64,000 bases of DNA from Rubrobacter_A sp965214435 (GCA_965214435.1 OZ243960.1:2108001-2172000); one strand, 5' to 3'. Counted from the stretch's first letter, positions 48,941 to 58,441 are shown. A program made the numbers and translations. Notes: generated from the sequence alone by a model not told the origin.

Positions 48941-49939
48941 ATGAAACTGCTGGTGCTGGGTGGAACGGGCTTTCTGGGATACCACGCTCTCGCGGAGGCT
49001 GTAAAGGCCGGTCACGAGGTCTCGGCGTTTACCCGGGAGGGTGACGCTCCCCTGCCGGAAGTAGAGCCTCTACAGGGCGACCGCCAGGGCGACCTCTCGG
49101 CTTTGCACGGCCGGGAGTGGGACGCTGTTTTCGACACGTTCTCGGACCCGGAGGCGGTGTCGGATACTGCCCGGCTGCTCTCGGGCTCCGTCGGGACCTA
49201 CGGCTTTGTATCCGGTATCAGCAACTACCACCCCGACGGACCGAACGTCGTCGATGAGGACTCTCCGCTGCGCCGTCCCGGGGATGCGTCGGAAGACGAC
49301 CCGCTCCAGGAGCGGAGCATCGCCAAGCTCCGGTGTGAGGAAGCCGTACAGAGCGGATTCGATGGGCCGGCCTTGATCCTACGCCCCGGCATTATGGTAG
49401 GCCCGTGGGACCCTACCGACCGCTTTACGTGGTGGCCGCTGCGATTTGCCAGGAACGACGCGGAGGTGCTCGCGCCGGGAGACCCGGACCGTCCCGTGCA
49501 GTTCACCGACGCCCGCGACCTCTCTATCTGGGCGGTCCGGATGCTCGACGCCGGTAGAGGAGGAACGTTCAACGGCGTCGGTCCCAGTTACGAAGTCTCC
49601 CTCCGGGAAGTGCTGGAAGCCTGCCGGCGGGTGGCGGATGCAGAGGCGGACGTTGGAGAAGACTTCAAGATTACCTGGGCCGGGGAAGAGTTCCTCCGGG
49701 AACAACTTTCGGAGGTTACCGAGGAGGAGCGGCCACTGTGGTTTCCGGAGGACCAGATCCCTTTTAAAGCCGTAGACTCTTCAAAGGCCCTCGAAGCCGG
49801 TCTGAACTTCCGGCCTGTCGAGGAAACCGCCCGTGACACACTCGCCTGGGCGAGGTCCAATCCCCGTGAAGAAGGCCCCCGCGCCGGGTTCACCCCGGAG
49901 TTCGAGCGGGAGTTACTGCGGCGCTGGCGCGAGCGCTAA
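48941..49939 (+). CDS. NAD-dependent epimerase/dehydratase family protein
   Basis: A 332-aa extended short-chain dehydrogenase-like protein. The Rossmann motif is GGTGFLGYHAL at residues 8-18. In place of the catalytic YxxxK, the SGISNYHPDG region lacks the standard spacing, placing it with the atypical epimerases that include isoflavone-reductase-like and mRNA-binding relatives. The ATG has AAGGAG 6 nt upstream. It is flanked by an AI-2E family gene and a VanW gene on the same strand but with gaps of over 120 nt. Confidence 0.8.
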   Translation: MKLLVLGGTGFLGYHALAEAVKAGHEVSAFTREGDAPLPEVEPLQGDRQGDLSALHGREWDAVFDTFSDPEAVSDTARLLSGSVGTYGFVSGISNYHPDGPNVVDEDSPLRRPGDASEDDPLQERSIAKLRCEEAVQSGFDGPALILRPGIMVGPWDPTDRFTWWPLRFARNDAEVLAPGDPDRPVQFTDARDLSIWAVRMLDAGRGGTFNGVGPSYEVSLREVLEACRRVADAEADVGEDFKITWAGEEFLREQLSEVTEEERPLWFPEDQIPFKAVDSSKALEAGLNFRPVEETARDTLAWARSNPREEGPRAGFTPEFERELLRRWRER

Positions 49940-50112
49940 CCCCGAAAAGCTGTCCGACAATCCGCGCTCCAGAACAGAGCCTGCCCTCAATAGTATTGTA
50001 TGGCGGCTTTTTTTATAGTAAGTTCTGTTAAGAACGTATAGTAGTCTGATCTTCCGGGTTTAGAAAACCGGAGCTACAAGAATTTTGCGGTTTACCGTAT
50101 GGAGCGTGACTA

Positions 50113-51912
50113 TTGAAGGCCAGAAATCCGTCGAATAAGACCAGACTCGGGTGGAGATCCAAAAAGCAGCCCGGCGAGGATCCGGCGGTAACCTCTGGCA
50201 ATGAAAGTAACGCGCCGCGTCGGAAACCTCGGCGTAAACTCTGGGCTCTAGGCTCCGTGGCCGTTCTCTTTGTACTGGTAGGCGCTGTGGTGGTCGCGGA
50301 TTATCTGGTCAACTCGGGCGACATCTACCGGGGTGTCGAGGTCGGGGACGTAGACCTCGGTGGCATGTCGCCGTTGGAGGCTGAGGACACGCTCGCGGAG
50401 CAGATACCAAGCGAGTTGCGGGAGATCCGCCTTACGGGCTCCGGCGAGAGCTTTACTATCCCGGCGAAAGAACTCGGGATAAACTTCAATGTCCCGGCTA
50501 CCGTGGATGCGGCTTACGCCGTCGGACGCGAGGGCAACGTCTTTGAGCAAGTATCGGAGCGGTTTGAAGGCACGTTCGGCACCGTAAAGATACCCACCAA
50601 AGCCAGCCACGACTCGGAGGTCTCCCGAGCCAGGATAGAAGGTCTAGCCCGGCAGGTAAACGAGGAGCCCGAGACGGGTTACGTGAGGATAAACGGGGCG
50701 GAAGTCGAGGCCGGTGAAGCCCGGAACGGCTACGAAGTAGACGTCGCAAAGACTACGGATAACCTGGACCGCTCCGTAGAGAGCCTGAGTGGGGACGTTG
50801 AGATCTCGGGCCAGAAGCTCGCGCCGGCGGTTTCTACGGCGGCGGCCCAGGAGGCTGGTGACAAGGCCCGCGCGGCGCTTGATGGGCCGCTGGTCCTGAA
50901 AGAAGACGGACAGGAGTGGCAGATAGGCCCCGAGCAGCTAGGAGAGGCGCTGCAACTCAGGGCCCGGGACGGCAACATCGAGGTCCTGTTCGAGAAAGAC
51001 CGTCTGCAAAGCGCGATAAGCGGTATCGCCTCCGAAATAAACGCGGAACCCCGCAGCGCGCAGTACACGGTGAGCGGCTCCCAGGTCTCTGTCCAGGACG
51101 GCCAGATCGGCAAGACCGTCGAGAAGGAGAAGCTGCTCGACGCTGTCGGGGCCGGCATCTTTACCGGGCAGCGGGAGTACCAGGTCCCGGTGGTCACTGA
51201 GGAGCCGAGGTTTACGACCGCCGAGGCTGAAAACCTGAAACCAACGGAGCTTATCGGGGATTACAGGACTAGCTTTATGGTCGAGGACGCCGACAGTCCC
51301 GAGCGGGTAGCGAACCTGCAAATAGCTTCGAACGCGCTCAACGGTACGTTCGTCGCCCCGGGAGAGGTATTTTCGGCCAATGAGATCCTGGCCCCGCTGG
51401 ACTACAACGAGGCCCACGTATTTAGCGGCGGTAAAGTCGAGTCCGCCGACGGCGGCGGTCTCTGCCAGATAGCTTCGACGCTATATATGGCCGCGAACTG
51501 GGCCGGTCTGGACATCCTGGAGCGCCACCCGCACTACGCCAAGCTGAACTACATCCGGCCGGGCTTCGACTCGACTCTGTGGTTCGGGCGCTCGGGCGGT
51601 CAGGCGCTCGACATGCAGTTCCAGAACACGACGTCGGGCTATCTGCTCATCCAGCAGTACGTCAGCAACGGATACGTCTACGCGGAGATCTACGGCCAGC
51701 CCACGGGCAAGTCGGTGGACATGTACTCCGAGGAAGCCGGCGAAAGCGACGAGGCCGCTACCTACACCACCTACAAGACGGTCACAGACACGAATACTGG
51801 AGAGACCCTCCGGAGCGGCCCCCTACACACCGACACCTACAAGGCCATAGAGAAAGAAGACGGAGAGGTCATCAAACCGTCGGAAGTCCCGCTAGCGCCC
51901 ATAGACCCGTAG
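50113..51912 (+). CDS. VanW family membrane-anchored wall protein
   Basis: A 599-aa protein with a basic cytoplasmic N-terminus (1-45), a transmembrane helix at about 47-66 and then putative peptidoglycan-binding (PG_binding_4-like) repeats from about 70 to 370. The VanW domain is at about 380-530, with the hallmark ADGGGLCQIASTLYMAAN (about 445) and NYIRPGFDSTLWFG. VanW proteins are associated with vancomycin clusters and wall remodelling, but their chemistry is unsettled. TTG start. A hairpin (TCCGG...CCGGA near 50052-50075) precedes it. The chorismate mutase gene follows after 14 nt. Confidence 0.88.
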   Translation: MKARNPSNKTRLGWRSKKQPGEDPAVTSGNESNAPRRKPRRKLWALGSVAVLFVLVGAVVVADYLVNSGDIYRGVEVGDVDLGGMSPLEAEDTLAEQIPSELREIRLTGSGESFTIPAKELGINFNVPATVDAAYAVGREGNVFEQVSERFEGTFGTVKIPTKASHDSEVSRARIEGLARQVNEEPETGYVRINGAEVEAGEARNGYEVDVAKTTDNLDRSVESLSGDVEISGQKLAPAVSTAAAQEAGDKARAALDGPLVLKEDGQEWQIGPEQLGEALQLRARDGNIEVLFEKDRLQSAISGIASEINAEPRSAQYTVSGSQVSVQDGQIGKTVEKEKLLDAVGAGIFTGQREYQVPVVTEEPRFTTAEAENLKPTELIGDYRTSFMVEDADSPERVANLQIASNALNGTFVAPGEVFSANEILAPLDYNEAHVFSGGKVESADGGGLCQIASTLYMAANWAGLDILERHPHYAKLNYIRPGFDSTLWFGRSGGQALDMQFQNTTSGYLLIQQYVSNGYVYAEIYGQPTGKSVDMYSEEAGESDEAATYTTYKTVTDTNTGETLRSGPLHTDTYKAIEKEDGEVIKPSEVPLAPIDP

Positions 51913-51926
51913 AAGGTCGGTGAAGA

Positions 51927-52226
51927 GTGGATAACTGCGGAAGCCTCGAAGAGGTGCGCCGGAATATCGACGCCATAGACGGGCGGATCGTGGCACTCTT
52001 GGCGGAGAGAGGAGGCTACGTCCGGCAGGCCGCGAGGTTCAAAACGAGTGCCGAGGATGTCCGAGCCCCGAAGCGGGTAGAAGCGGTAGTGTCGAAGGTT
52101 AGAGAACTCGCCGCCGAGCACGGCGCGGAGCCGGACGTCGTCGAGAAGGTATACCGCGCCATGATCCCGGCTTTCATAGACCACGAACTAAAGACACACG
52201 CCGCAAAAGCCGGAACGGAAGAGTAG
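51927..52226 (+). CDS. chorismate mutase, AroQ type
   Basis: A 99-aa all-helical chorismate mutase converting chorismate to prephenate for aromatic amino acid synthesis. The pattern LEEVRRNIDAIDGRIVALLA then ERGGYVRQAARFK keeps the arginine and lysine positions of the active site, and RAPKRVEAVVSKVRELA follows. GTG start with GAAGAG upstream, 14 nt after the VanW gene, so probably co-transcribed. A related lyase such as salicylate-forming isochorismate pyruvate lyase cannot be excluded. Confidence 0.8.
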   Translation: MDNCGSLEEVRRNIDAIDGRIVALLAERGGYVRQAARFKTSAEDVRAPKRVEAVVSKVRELAAEHGAEPDVVEKVYRAMIPAFIDHELKTHAAKAGTEE

Positions 52227-52233
52227 AGACTCG

Positions 52234-52253
52234 GGGCCGAGCACACCCGGCCC
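52234..52253 (+). terminator. candidate terminator between convergent genes
   Basis: GGGCCG (52234-52239) pairs with CGGCCC (52248-52253) around an 8-nt loop, just after the chorismate mutase stop. A weaker AGCTTT/AAAGCT stem occurs about 55 nt on. Neither has a long U run. Confidence 0.35.
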
Positions 52254-52342
52254 TATTCCAAAGCAACGTTCAGGGAAGTGAAGTTTTTTGAACGAGCTAT
52301 TAGCTTTGCTGAAAAGCTGACTTGCTGGCGGGCTGAACGGCT

Positions 52343-53671
52343 CTAGAGCAGCGCTTTCTGGCCGTTTAGCACGTCCTCCGGTTTTCCGCCGGCTCGCAGG
52401 AGCCGGGCCTCGTCTTGCCAGACCAACACCTCCGCGGGGGACGGATGACTCAAAAAGCCGAGGTTACTCGCGCTGTAGCCGTAGGCCCCGCTGTAGAACA
52501 CCCCGATAAGGTCCCCGACCTCCGGGGCCACGAGCGGTATGTTGTTGCCAAACAGGTCCAGCGGCGTGCAGCAAGGTCCGGCGACCGCTATACCCTCTTC
52601 GCCGGGCTTCTCGTCCGGGCGGCTAAGGTTGAGCAGCGGGTATGACTTGCGGAACACTTGGCCCATGTTCCCGGTAGCGGTCAGGTGGTGGTTCATGCCG
52701 CCGTCGGTCACGACAAACGTCTTGCCGCGCATCTCCTTTACGTCCACGACTTTCGTAACGTAAAGGCCCGCGTCGGCGACCAGGTAGCGCCCGAGCTCGA
52801 AGATAAACCGGCACCCCGAGAGCCGGGGGTCGGGCTTGTAGGAGTCCAGAAGCTCCCGGAAGCCCTCGCCAAAGCGTTCCAAGTCGAACTCTTCCATCTT
52901 ATCGAAGTACGGCACCCCGAAGCCGCCGCCGAAGTCCACCATCTCCAGCGGATGCCCGGCGGCGTCCGCGGCTTCTAAGGCAACTTCGAGGATGTTGCGG
53001 CAGTGCTCAACGAGCGCGTCCACGTCGAAGACCTGGGTCGCGGTATAGATGTGCACCCCCCGCAGCCGCAGGCTCGGGTAGGACTGGACTTTTTCCACGG
53101 CTTCGGCGAGGTCAGCCTGGACCATTCCGAACTGGCCGACCGTGCCGCCCATGCGCATCTGGGAGCCCATTAGCTGGGTCTCCGGGTTGATCCTCAATCC
53201 GACCCCGGCACTGCGCCCGGCGTCTTTGGCGATGGCCGCGAGACGGTCTATCTCGCCCAGAGACTCGACGTTGACCGCGAAGATGCCCTTGTCCACGGCC
53301 CGCCGCAACTCCTCGTCGGTCTTTCCCGGTCCGGCAAAGACTATATCCTGCGGGTCAAAGCCGGCCGCCAGTGCTACAACCAACTCTCCCGAGGAGGCGA
53401 CTTCAGCCCCGGCCTCCCTTTCTCGGGCGACAAGCTGACAGACGGCGAGGTTCGGGTTCGCCTTTGCCGAGTAGGAGACTTCGGTGCCGAGGGCCTCGCG
53501 CACGCGGCGGACCCGCGAGGAGATCATACCTCCGTGGTACAGGTAGAACGGCGTCCCGTAATCTTCCGCTATCCGGGAGAGCGGGACCCCACCGGGGGTA
53601 AACTCACCGTTTTCGGAGCCGCCGAAGCGCCCCGCCAGATCAAAGGCTTTATCTACCTGCGTTGTAGGCAT
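52343..53671 (-). CDS. PLP-dependent fold-type III decarboxylase (LysA-like)
   Basis: A 442-aa member of the diaminopimelate/ornithine decarboxylase family. The PLP lysine is in SYSAKANPN (about residue 70), the phosphate-binding GGGFGVPY occurs near 247-254, and the active-site cysteine region reads AGPCCTPLD (about 365). It resembles the decarboxylases that accompany AMP ligases and carrier proteins in exosortase-A-type clusters rather than a biosynthetic LysA. It overlaps the ligase gene by 23 nt and is last in a four-gene operon. The substrate is unknown; it may decarboxylate a free or carrier-bound amino acid. Confidence 0.85.
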   Translation of the reverse strand: MPTTQVDKAFDLAGRFGGSENGEFTPGGVPLSRIAEDYGTPFYLYHGGMISSRVRRVREALGTEVSYSAKANPNLAVCQLVAREREAGAEVASSGELVVALAAGFDPQDIVFAGPGKTDEELRRAVDKGIFAVNVESLGEIDRLAAIAKDAGRSAGVGLRINPETQLMGSQMRMGGTVGQFGMVQADLAEAVEKVQSYPSLRLRGVHIYTATQVFDVDALVEHCRNILEVALEAADAAGHPLEMVDFGGGFGVPYFDKMEEFDLERFGEGFRELLDSYKPDPRLSGCRFIFELGRYLVADAGLYVTKVVDVKEMRGKTFVVTDGGMNHHLTATGNMGQVFRKSYPLLNLSRPDEKPGEEGIAVAGPCCTPLDLFGNNIPLVAPEVGDLIGVFYSGAYGYSASNLGFLSHPSPAEVLVWQDEARLLRAGGKPEDVLNGQKALL

Positions 53672-55253
53672 TACTGATCGTCTTTCTATCTATCTTGCCG
53701 GATGCGGTCTTTGGTAGCTCGTCTTCCACGACGATATCTTTGGGCACCATGTACGGTGGACCGTTCTCCATACAATACTCCCGGATAGGGGATATGGTGT
53801 CATCCCCGGTGTCGCCGTTCTTTAGGGAAACGGCGGCTACTATCTGCTGGCCGACATCGGGGTCTTCTACCCCGAAAGCACAGGCTTCTTGCACGAGACC
53901 GGAGCCTATAAGGAGATTCTCGACCTCCTCGGGGCTCGTCCGGTACCCCTGAGTCTTGATCATGGCGTCTTCTCGCCCGATCAAATACAGATACCCTTCC
54001 TCGTCGCGCCGCACGAGGTCCCCCGAGTAAACTACCCTCTCCGCGTCCAGTAGCTCCGGCGGGGCCAGCGGGTTCGGCCGGTACGCCTCCCGCGTCTCTT
54101 TCTCCTTGCCCCAGTAGCCCATCGCGACCGTCGGACCTCGGTGCACGAGTTCGCCGATCTCACCGGGGGCGCACTCCTCGCCGGACTTATTTACGACCAG
54201 AACTTCGGTGTTCGGGATCGCCTTTCCGAGGCACCAGCCTTTTTCGGGCGAGGAGCGATCTATCTCCTCCGGCGGCAGGTACGTCGAGCGGAAAGCTTCG
54301 GTAAGTCCGTACATCAGGTAGATCCTGGTCCCGCTCCCGCCGGTAAGCAACCTCTTTAACTCTTCGAGGTTCGCCTGCGGTATGCGGCCGCCGGTGTTGG
54401 CTATGTAGCGCAGGTGCGAGAGTGGATTTTCTTCAAGGCTTCTGGCGCTGCGTAGCAGGAGAGCCCACAGCGGCGGCACCCCGGTGACGCCGGTGATCTC
54501 GTACCGTCGCAGCGCCCGCAGTAGATCCCCCGGCAGTCGCGACCGCTGTAAGACCAGCGTCGCCCCGACCCGCAGAGCGGTCGATACCTGGCTCATCCCG
54601 GCGTCGAAGTTCAAGGGCAGCGCGGAGAGGATGCGGTCCTCCGGTGTATTATCCAGGTAGTCGGAGACGATCTGGGCTCCGGCGACCAGGTTGCGCTGGC
54701 TGGTGGCAACCCCTTTCGGCATACCCGTGGACCCCGAGGTGTAGAGGATCGTGCCGAGGTCTACCTCCGAGACGTGCTGGGTAGCGGTAGCTTGCTGACC
54801 GTCGCCCTGCAACGCTTCCTCTATATCCACGGTCCGTTTCGCGAGGCCCTCGGGCAGTGGCTCTCCTTTGTAGAACATGGCCGTGGCCGTGCCGAGCTCC
54901 AGGGACTGGAGCTTTGCGGAGTCCCCGATCATTACCCGGATGTCACAGTCCTGGGCCACGTACTCGACCTGCGGAGCCTTGAAGAGCGGGTTTATATTCA
55001 CGAAAGCCGCCCCCGCTTTGGAGGCCGCGAGCATCGCGACCACCGACTCCCAGCACTTCTCCAGGTAGACGCCGACCCGGTCGCCTTTCTCAACGCCTTC
55101 CTCTATAAGGGCGGCGCACAAGGCGTCGGTCGCGCGGGAGAGATCCTCGTAGGTATGCTCGGTCTTGCCCTCGACCACCGCGACCTGCTCCGGGTCTGCC
55201 TCTACGGCGTTGCGGAGCAGGTCGTGCAGGGTGAACTCGGGGTACTTCGTCAT
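53649..55253 (-). CDS. AMP-dependent acyl/aminoacyl ligase
   Basis: A 534-aa adenylate-forming enzyme. The core motifs are ILYTSGSTGMPKGVA (about 170-184), the YLMYGLTEAFRST segment (about 300), YSGDLVRRDEEGYLYLIGR (about 407) and the C-terminal lysine in PKTASGKIDRK. It would activate a carboxylic or amino acid as the adenylate and load it on the adjacent carrier protein. Its ATG overlaps the carrier stop by 4 nt (ATGA). Resembles AMP ligases of exosortase-associated clusters and stand-alone adenylation domains. Confidence 0.9.
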   Translation of the reverse strand: MTKYPEFTLHDLLRNAVEADPEQVAVVEGKTEHTYEDLSRATDALCAALIEEGVEKGDRVGVYLEKCWESVVAMLAASKAGAAFVNINPLFKAPQVEYVAQDCDIRVMIGDSAKLQSLELGTATAMFYKGEPLPEGLAKRTVDIEEALQGDGQQATATQHVSEVDLGTILYTSGSTGMPKGVATSQRNLVAGAQIVSDYLDNTPEDRILSALPLNFDAGMSQVSTALRVGATLVLQRSRLPGDLLRALRRYEITGVTGVPPLWALLLRSARSLEENPLSHLRYIANTGGRIPQANLEELKRLLTGGSGTRIYLMYGLTEAFRSTYLPPEEIDRSSPEKGWCLGKAIPNTEVLVVNKSGEECAPGEIGELVHRGPTVAMGYWGKEKETREAYRPNPLAPPELLDAERVVYSGDLVRRDEEGYLYLIGREDAMIKTQGYRTSPEEVENLLIGSGLVQEACAFGVEDPDVGQQIVAAVSLKNGDTGDDTISPIREYCMENGPPYMVPKDIVVEDELPKTASGKIDRKTISNAYNAGR

Positions 55254-55501
55254 GCGGTCTTACTCGCCACCAGCCCGGCGATGGAGTTTATGGACTCGAA
55301 GTTCTCCTCATCAAGCTCCTCGTCTTCCACGGTAACCCCGAAACGCTCTTCTATAAACATCACGAGTTCTACCGTCTGCAACGAGGTCAGGACACCCTTC
55401 TCTATAAGAGGGTAGTCGTCGGGGACGTCGCTGCTCCCCGCCACGTTTTCCTTTAGCCAACCGCGGATTTCGGCAGCAGTGCTATCGGTATTTACAGCCA
55501 T
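55250..55501 (-). CDS. acyl/peptidyl carrier protein
   Basis: An 83-aa carrier protein. The phosphopantetheine-attachment region reads IEKGVLTSLQTVELVMFIEE, where the usual DSL is replaced by TSL; the serine is kept. Start ATG 55501 is preferred over one two codons upstream because it lies 9 nt from the GGAGG site. Translationally coupled to the AMP ligase gene, it is the likely acceptor of the activated substrate. Confidence 0.88.
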   Translation of the reverse strand: MAVNTDSTAAEIRGWLKENVAGSSDVPDDYPLIEKGVLTSLQTVELVMFIEERFGVTVEDEELDEENFESINSIAGLVASKTA

Positions 55502-55525
55502 CAGCATTTACCTCCTCTTATCTGA

Positions 55526-56614
55526 CTATCTAACCCAGAAAGTTGCTTCGCCGTCACCGATGCTATAAGACCAGTTACCGGCTTTTTCCGCCAGCTCTTG
55601 AAGCTCGCTATCCGCAAACTTTACCAGCAACGTGTGCCGGCGGCTATTCCGGGGGAAAAATCCTAGCTTCCAGACGTCTCCGGCCCGGGGCGAGGTCGGC
55701 GACTCTACAAAGCGGTACCGGATTATGTAGCTCCCGGTCCTCTCGAAATGCCGGATCGCCCCCCGCAACAGCGCCCGCGCCACGTCCTGACGCCCCGGAA
55801 GCGTCGTAAGGTCCAGCAGGTACCCGTTATCCCCATCCGCGGTAACCCGTAAAACAGCGTAGCCGAGCAACCCCTCGGCTCCCGGACCCCGCACGCCGAG
55901 CACGGTGACCGGGTACTGCGGGGAGTCCGGCCCGTAGCGCCAGCGCAGGAACGCGGCGTCCTTCTCCGGGACACAGGGCACCGCGGCGGCGATCTTCTCG
56001 AAAAGTTGATCGAACTCCTCCCCGAAGTGTTTGATCCGCTCGGCTTCGAGATTGCCCCCGAAGGCCGCTCCGAGCGCCCTATCGAGCGCCCGGCGGCCGG
56101 TGTTCAGCACCCGCAGCCCGGACTTCGGTACCGCGGCAGGCAGGTGCGGCAACCGCGAGAGGTTCATCAGCTTTACCCCATACTGCAGCTTGAGGACTTC
56201 CTCGGCGCCGAGCCGGGTCTCTATCTGGATGGCCGAAGGTACGTAGTCGCAGGCGACGCAGTTCTCTACCGTGCGGAAGAACGTCCGCATCAGGGATAAG
56301 GCGTGGAAGCCATACTCGGGGAGTACCTGATAGTCGGCCGGGGTGTGGGCTATAACCCGCTGGCCTCCTATACGGTAATACTGCGGCACCCCGGCGAGGA
56401 AACCCACGACCTGCCCGTCCGCGTCGAGCACCCAGCGGTGCATATGACTGCCGCCGAGCGGGTGGGTGTCGAGCCAGCGCCAGATAGAGTAGTGCCAACC
56501 AGCGTCGAACGTCTCCGGCGACTCGGTGAACTGCTCGCTGTATACGAGCTTCCGGAGCTTCGCAACGCCGTTACGGAGGTCTTCATCCTCGCACGGCCGG
56601 ACTCTGACCTTCAT
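55526..56614 (-). CDS. GNAT-fold acyltransferase-like protein
   Basis: A 362-aa protein. The N-terminal half resembles the GNAT fold (VVGFLAGVPQYYRIGGQRV strands), and a second similar unit in the C-terminal half (GYAVLRVTADGDNGYLLDLT) suggests a tandem GNAT arrangement. It would transfer an acyl or aminoacyl group, perhaps from the neighbouring carrier protein. First gene of the operon; 24 nt separate it from the carrier gene. The canonical acetyl-CoA loop is not clear, so the donor may not be acetyl-CoA. Confidence 0.7.
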   Translation of the reverse strand: MKVRVRPCEDEDLRNGVAKLRKLVYSEQFTESPETFDAGWHYSIWRWLDTHPLGGSHMHRWVLDADGQVVGFLAGVPQYYRIGGQRVIAHTPADYQVLPEYGFHALSLMRTFFRTVENCVACDYVPSAIQIETRLGAEEVLKLQYGVKLMNLSRLPHLPAAVPKSGLRVLNTGRRALDRALGAAFGGNLEAERIKHFGEEFDQLFEKIAAAVPCVPEKDAAFLRWRYGPDSPQYPVTVLGVRGPGAEGLLGYAVLRVTADGDNGYLLDLTTLPGRQDVARALLRGAIRHFERTGSYIIRYRFVESPTSPRAGDVWKLGFFPRNSRRHTLLVKFADSELQELAEKAGNWSYSIGDGEATFWVR

Positions 56615-56760
56615 TAGTGCCCGACGGGACGCCAGGCCGCGGAGAAACGCTCGCTACGGTTAAAGCGCCGGAACTCTATAAACCGTTTAGCTCTACCTGC
56701 CACCACAGCGTCCTCACGCTTTCTACGACCTGCAAACTAGCCTGCTCCATAGAAGTCAGA

Positions 56761-56789
56761 GTGTAAATGAGGGCTCGCCTAATGTCCAA
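56761..56789 (-). promoter_or_regulatory. putative promoter of the GNAT-carrier-ligase-decarboxylase operon
   Basis: On the minus strand TTGGAC (56789-56784), a 17-nt spacer and TTACAC (56766-56761) precede the operon by about 145 nt, in an AT-rich divergent intergenic region (56615-56913). Confidence 0.35.
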
Positions 56790-56913
56790 ACCATAGTATT
56801 GTTAATGTTGAAAATAAACCTGCAAGCTCTATCCGGGAATAGTGGGTTCTGCAAGGTATACTATTGATATATCAGGATATGTTGGCCGGCGCGTGGCTCC
56901 ACGAGGGACCTTT

Positions 56914-58437
56914 TTGACGGACGCTGCTTCTCGACTGAAAACTCGTTTTATGGGACGTTGCGGGGCGTTTGGCGTGCTGGTGCTGGTCGGGATCCTGCTG
57001 TCTACCGGCTGCGCTACCCAGGACGCTTCCGGCCGCGACGGAGAAAAAGGCGGTACCTCCGTAGCCAGCACCTCAGAGATAACGGTCCCGGAGACGACCT
57101 CCTCAGGGAGGACATCCTTGGAGACGGCGGTCCTGGAGACGACGGCCGCGGGCGGGTCGGCCCGCGCGGAAGAGGTAACGGCTGATACACCGGAGACGAC
57201 GGCCGCGCCGGAAGCTCCGGCGCCGGATATCGCGGATGGGCCTGCGGCGGTCGCCTACGCGACGCTGGCGCCGGAGCTTCCGGACCTGGATCCACGGTCT
57301 GTAAAGGGACTGTACCGCAGTGTTATGGACCCTTCGTGGGCCTCCGTTCGGGTGGCGGCGCCGGGTGAAAAGGTCGATTACGTGGTCTTTCTGGAGCACT
57401 CGGAGAACGGGTGGGAGGTCCGACGATCTATCCTGGCGGACGAGAAAAAAAGCCCGGAGAACGAGCGGGCCGTGCTCGGCGGGGTCCCCGAGGACCTCCT
57501 GACCGCCGTCTACCCGGAAAACGCGCCTGCCGGTACGCTCCTTCAAGAACAGCCCGTCGAGTCGGAAAGCTTGCCGCCCGCCGGTCCGGCGCAATCCCCG
57601 CCGCCGGAGCCTGTGATGGACGGCGTACCGGAGAAAAAGCAGCCGCCGGTCGAGAAAGGCCTCGCGGGGATCCAGCAGGAAGTCGAGGGATACGGTGGAG
57701 TAGCCGGGGTCTATGTACGGGACCTCAAGGGAGATTACGGTTACGGCATCCGCCCGGACGAGAGCTTTTTCGGGGCATCGGTTTTAAAGATACCGGTGAT
57801 GGTCGCCGTGTACCGCAAAATAGACGCCGCGGAGATCTCCCCGTCGACCACCGTACAGATAACACCCGCCGACTGGGCCGCCGGGGCGGGCAACCTGCAG
57901 TACGAGTATGCCGGTACGCCTCATACTATCGAGGAATATCTGTGGCGGATGATGCTCCGCTCGGACAACGTGGCGACCAACGTTCTTACCCGCGTCGCCG
58001 GAGGACGGGAAAAAGTAAACGAGGTAGCCCGGTCAATGGGAACAAAGGACACCGTCCTATACCAGAAACTATCCAGCGAACGGGCCGTAGTCCCGTCCCT
58101 GGGTAACCGGACCACGCCGCAAGACATGACCGCGATGCTGGAGAGTATCTACGACGGACGGGCCGCGAGCCAGGAGAGTTGCCGGCGGATGGTAGCCCTC
58201 ATGCGCCAGAATACCGTCGAGCGGTGGCTCACGGACGGTGTACCGGAGGACGTCGATGTGGCCCACAAGGCCGGGTGGTTGTACAAAGTCTATAACGAGG
58301 TCGCCATCGTCTATCACGAAGACCGGCCCTACGCGGTCGCCATCCTCGCCAAGTACGGTCCCAAGAAAGTAGACAAGGGCGAAGACCTTGTAAAGAATGT
58401 CTCCAGGCGCGTCTGGGAGACGCAGAGCGGGGAGTAG
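56914..58437 (+). CDS. class A beta-lactamase-fold serine hydrolase lipoprotein
   Basis: A secreted, lipid-anchored serine hydrolase (508 aa from TTG 56914; 496 aa from ATG 56950). The lipobox is LSTGC. A Thr/Glu/Pro-rich linker and a small domain precede the hydrolase domain. Its motifs are SVLK (S289, K292), SDN (350-352) and KAG (452-454) in place of KTG. The first open ATG (56842) lies upstream of a TATACT -10 at 56857-56862, so it is unlikely to be the start. It may act on peptidoglycan or beta-lactams; a resistance role is not implied by sequence alone. Convergent with murJ. Confidence 0.82.
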   Translation: MTDAASRLKTRFMGRCGAFGVLVLVGILLSTGCATQDASGRDGEKGGTSVASTSEITVPETTSSGRTSLETAVLETTAAGGSARAEEVTADTPETTAAPEAPAPDIADGPAAVAYATLAPELPDLDPRSVKGLYRSVMDPSWASVRVAAPGEKVDYVVFLEHSENGWEVRRSILADEKKSPENERAVLGGVPEDLLTAVYPENAPAGTLLQEQPVESESLPPAGPAQSPPPEPVMDGVPEKKQPPVEKGLAGIQQEVEGYGGVAGVYVRDLKGDYGYGIRPDESFFGASVLKIPVMVAVYRKIDAAEISPSTTVQITPADWAAGAGNLQYEYAGTPHTIEEYLWRMMLRSDNVATNVLTRVAGGREKVNEVARSMGTKDTVLYQKLSSERAVVPSLGNRTTPQDMTAMLESIYDGRAASQESCRRMVALMRQNTVERWLTDGVPEDVDVAHKAGWLYKVYNEVAIVYHEDRPYAVAILAKYGPKKVDKGEDLVKNVSRRVWETQSGE

Positions 58438-58441
58438 GGCG

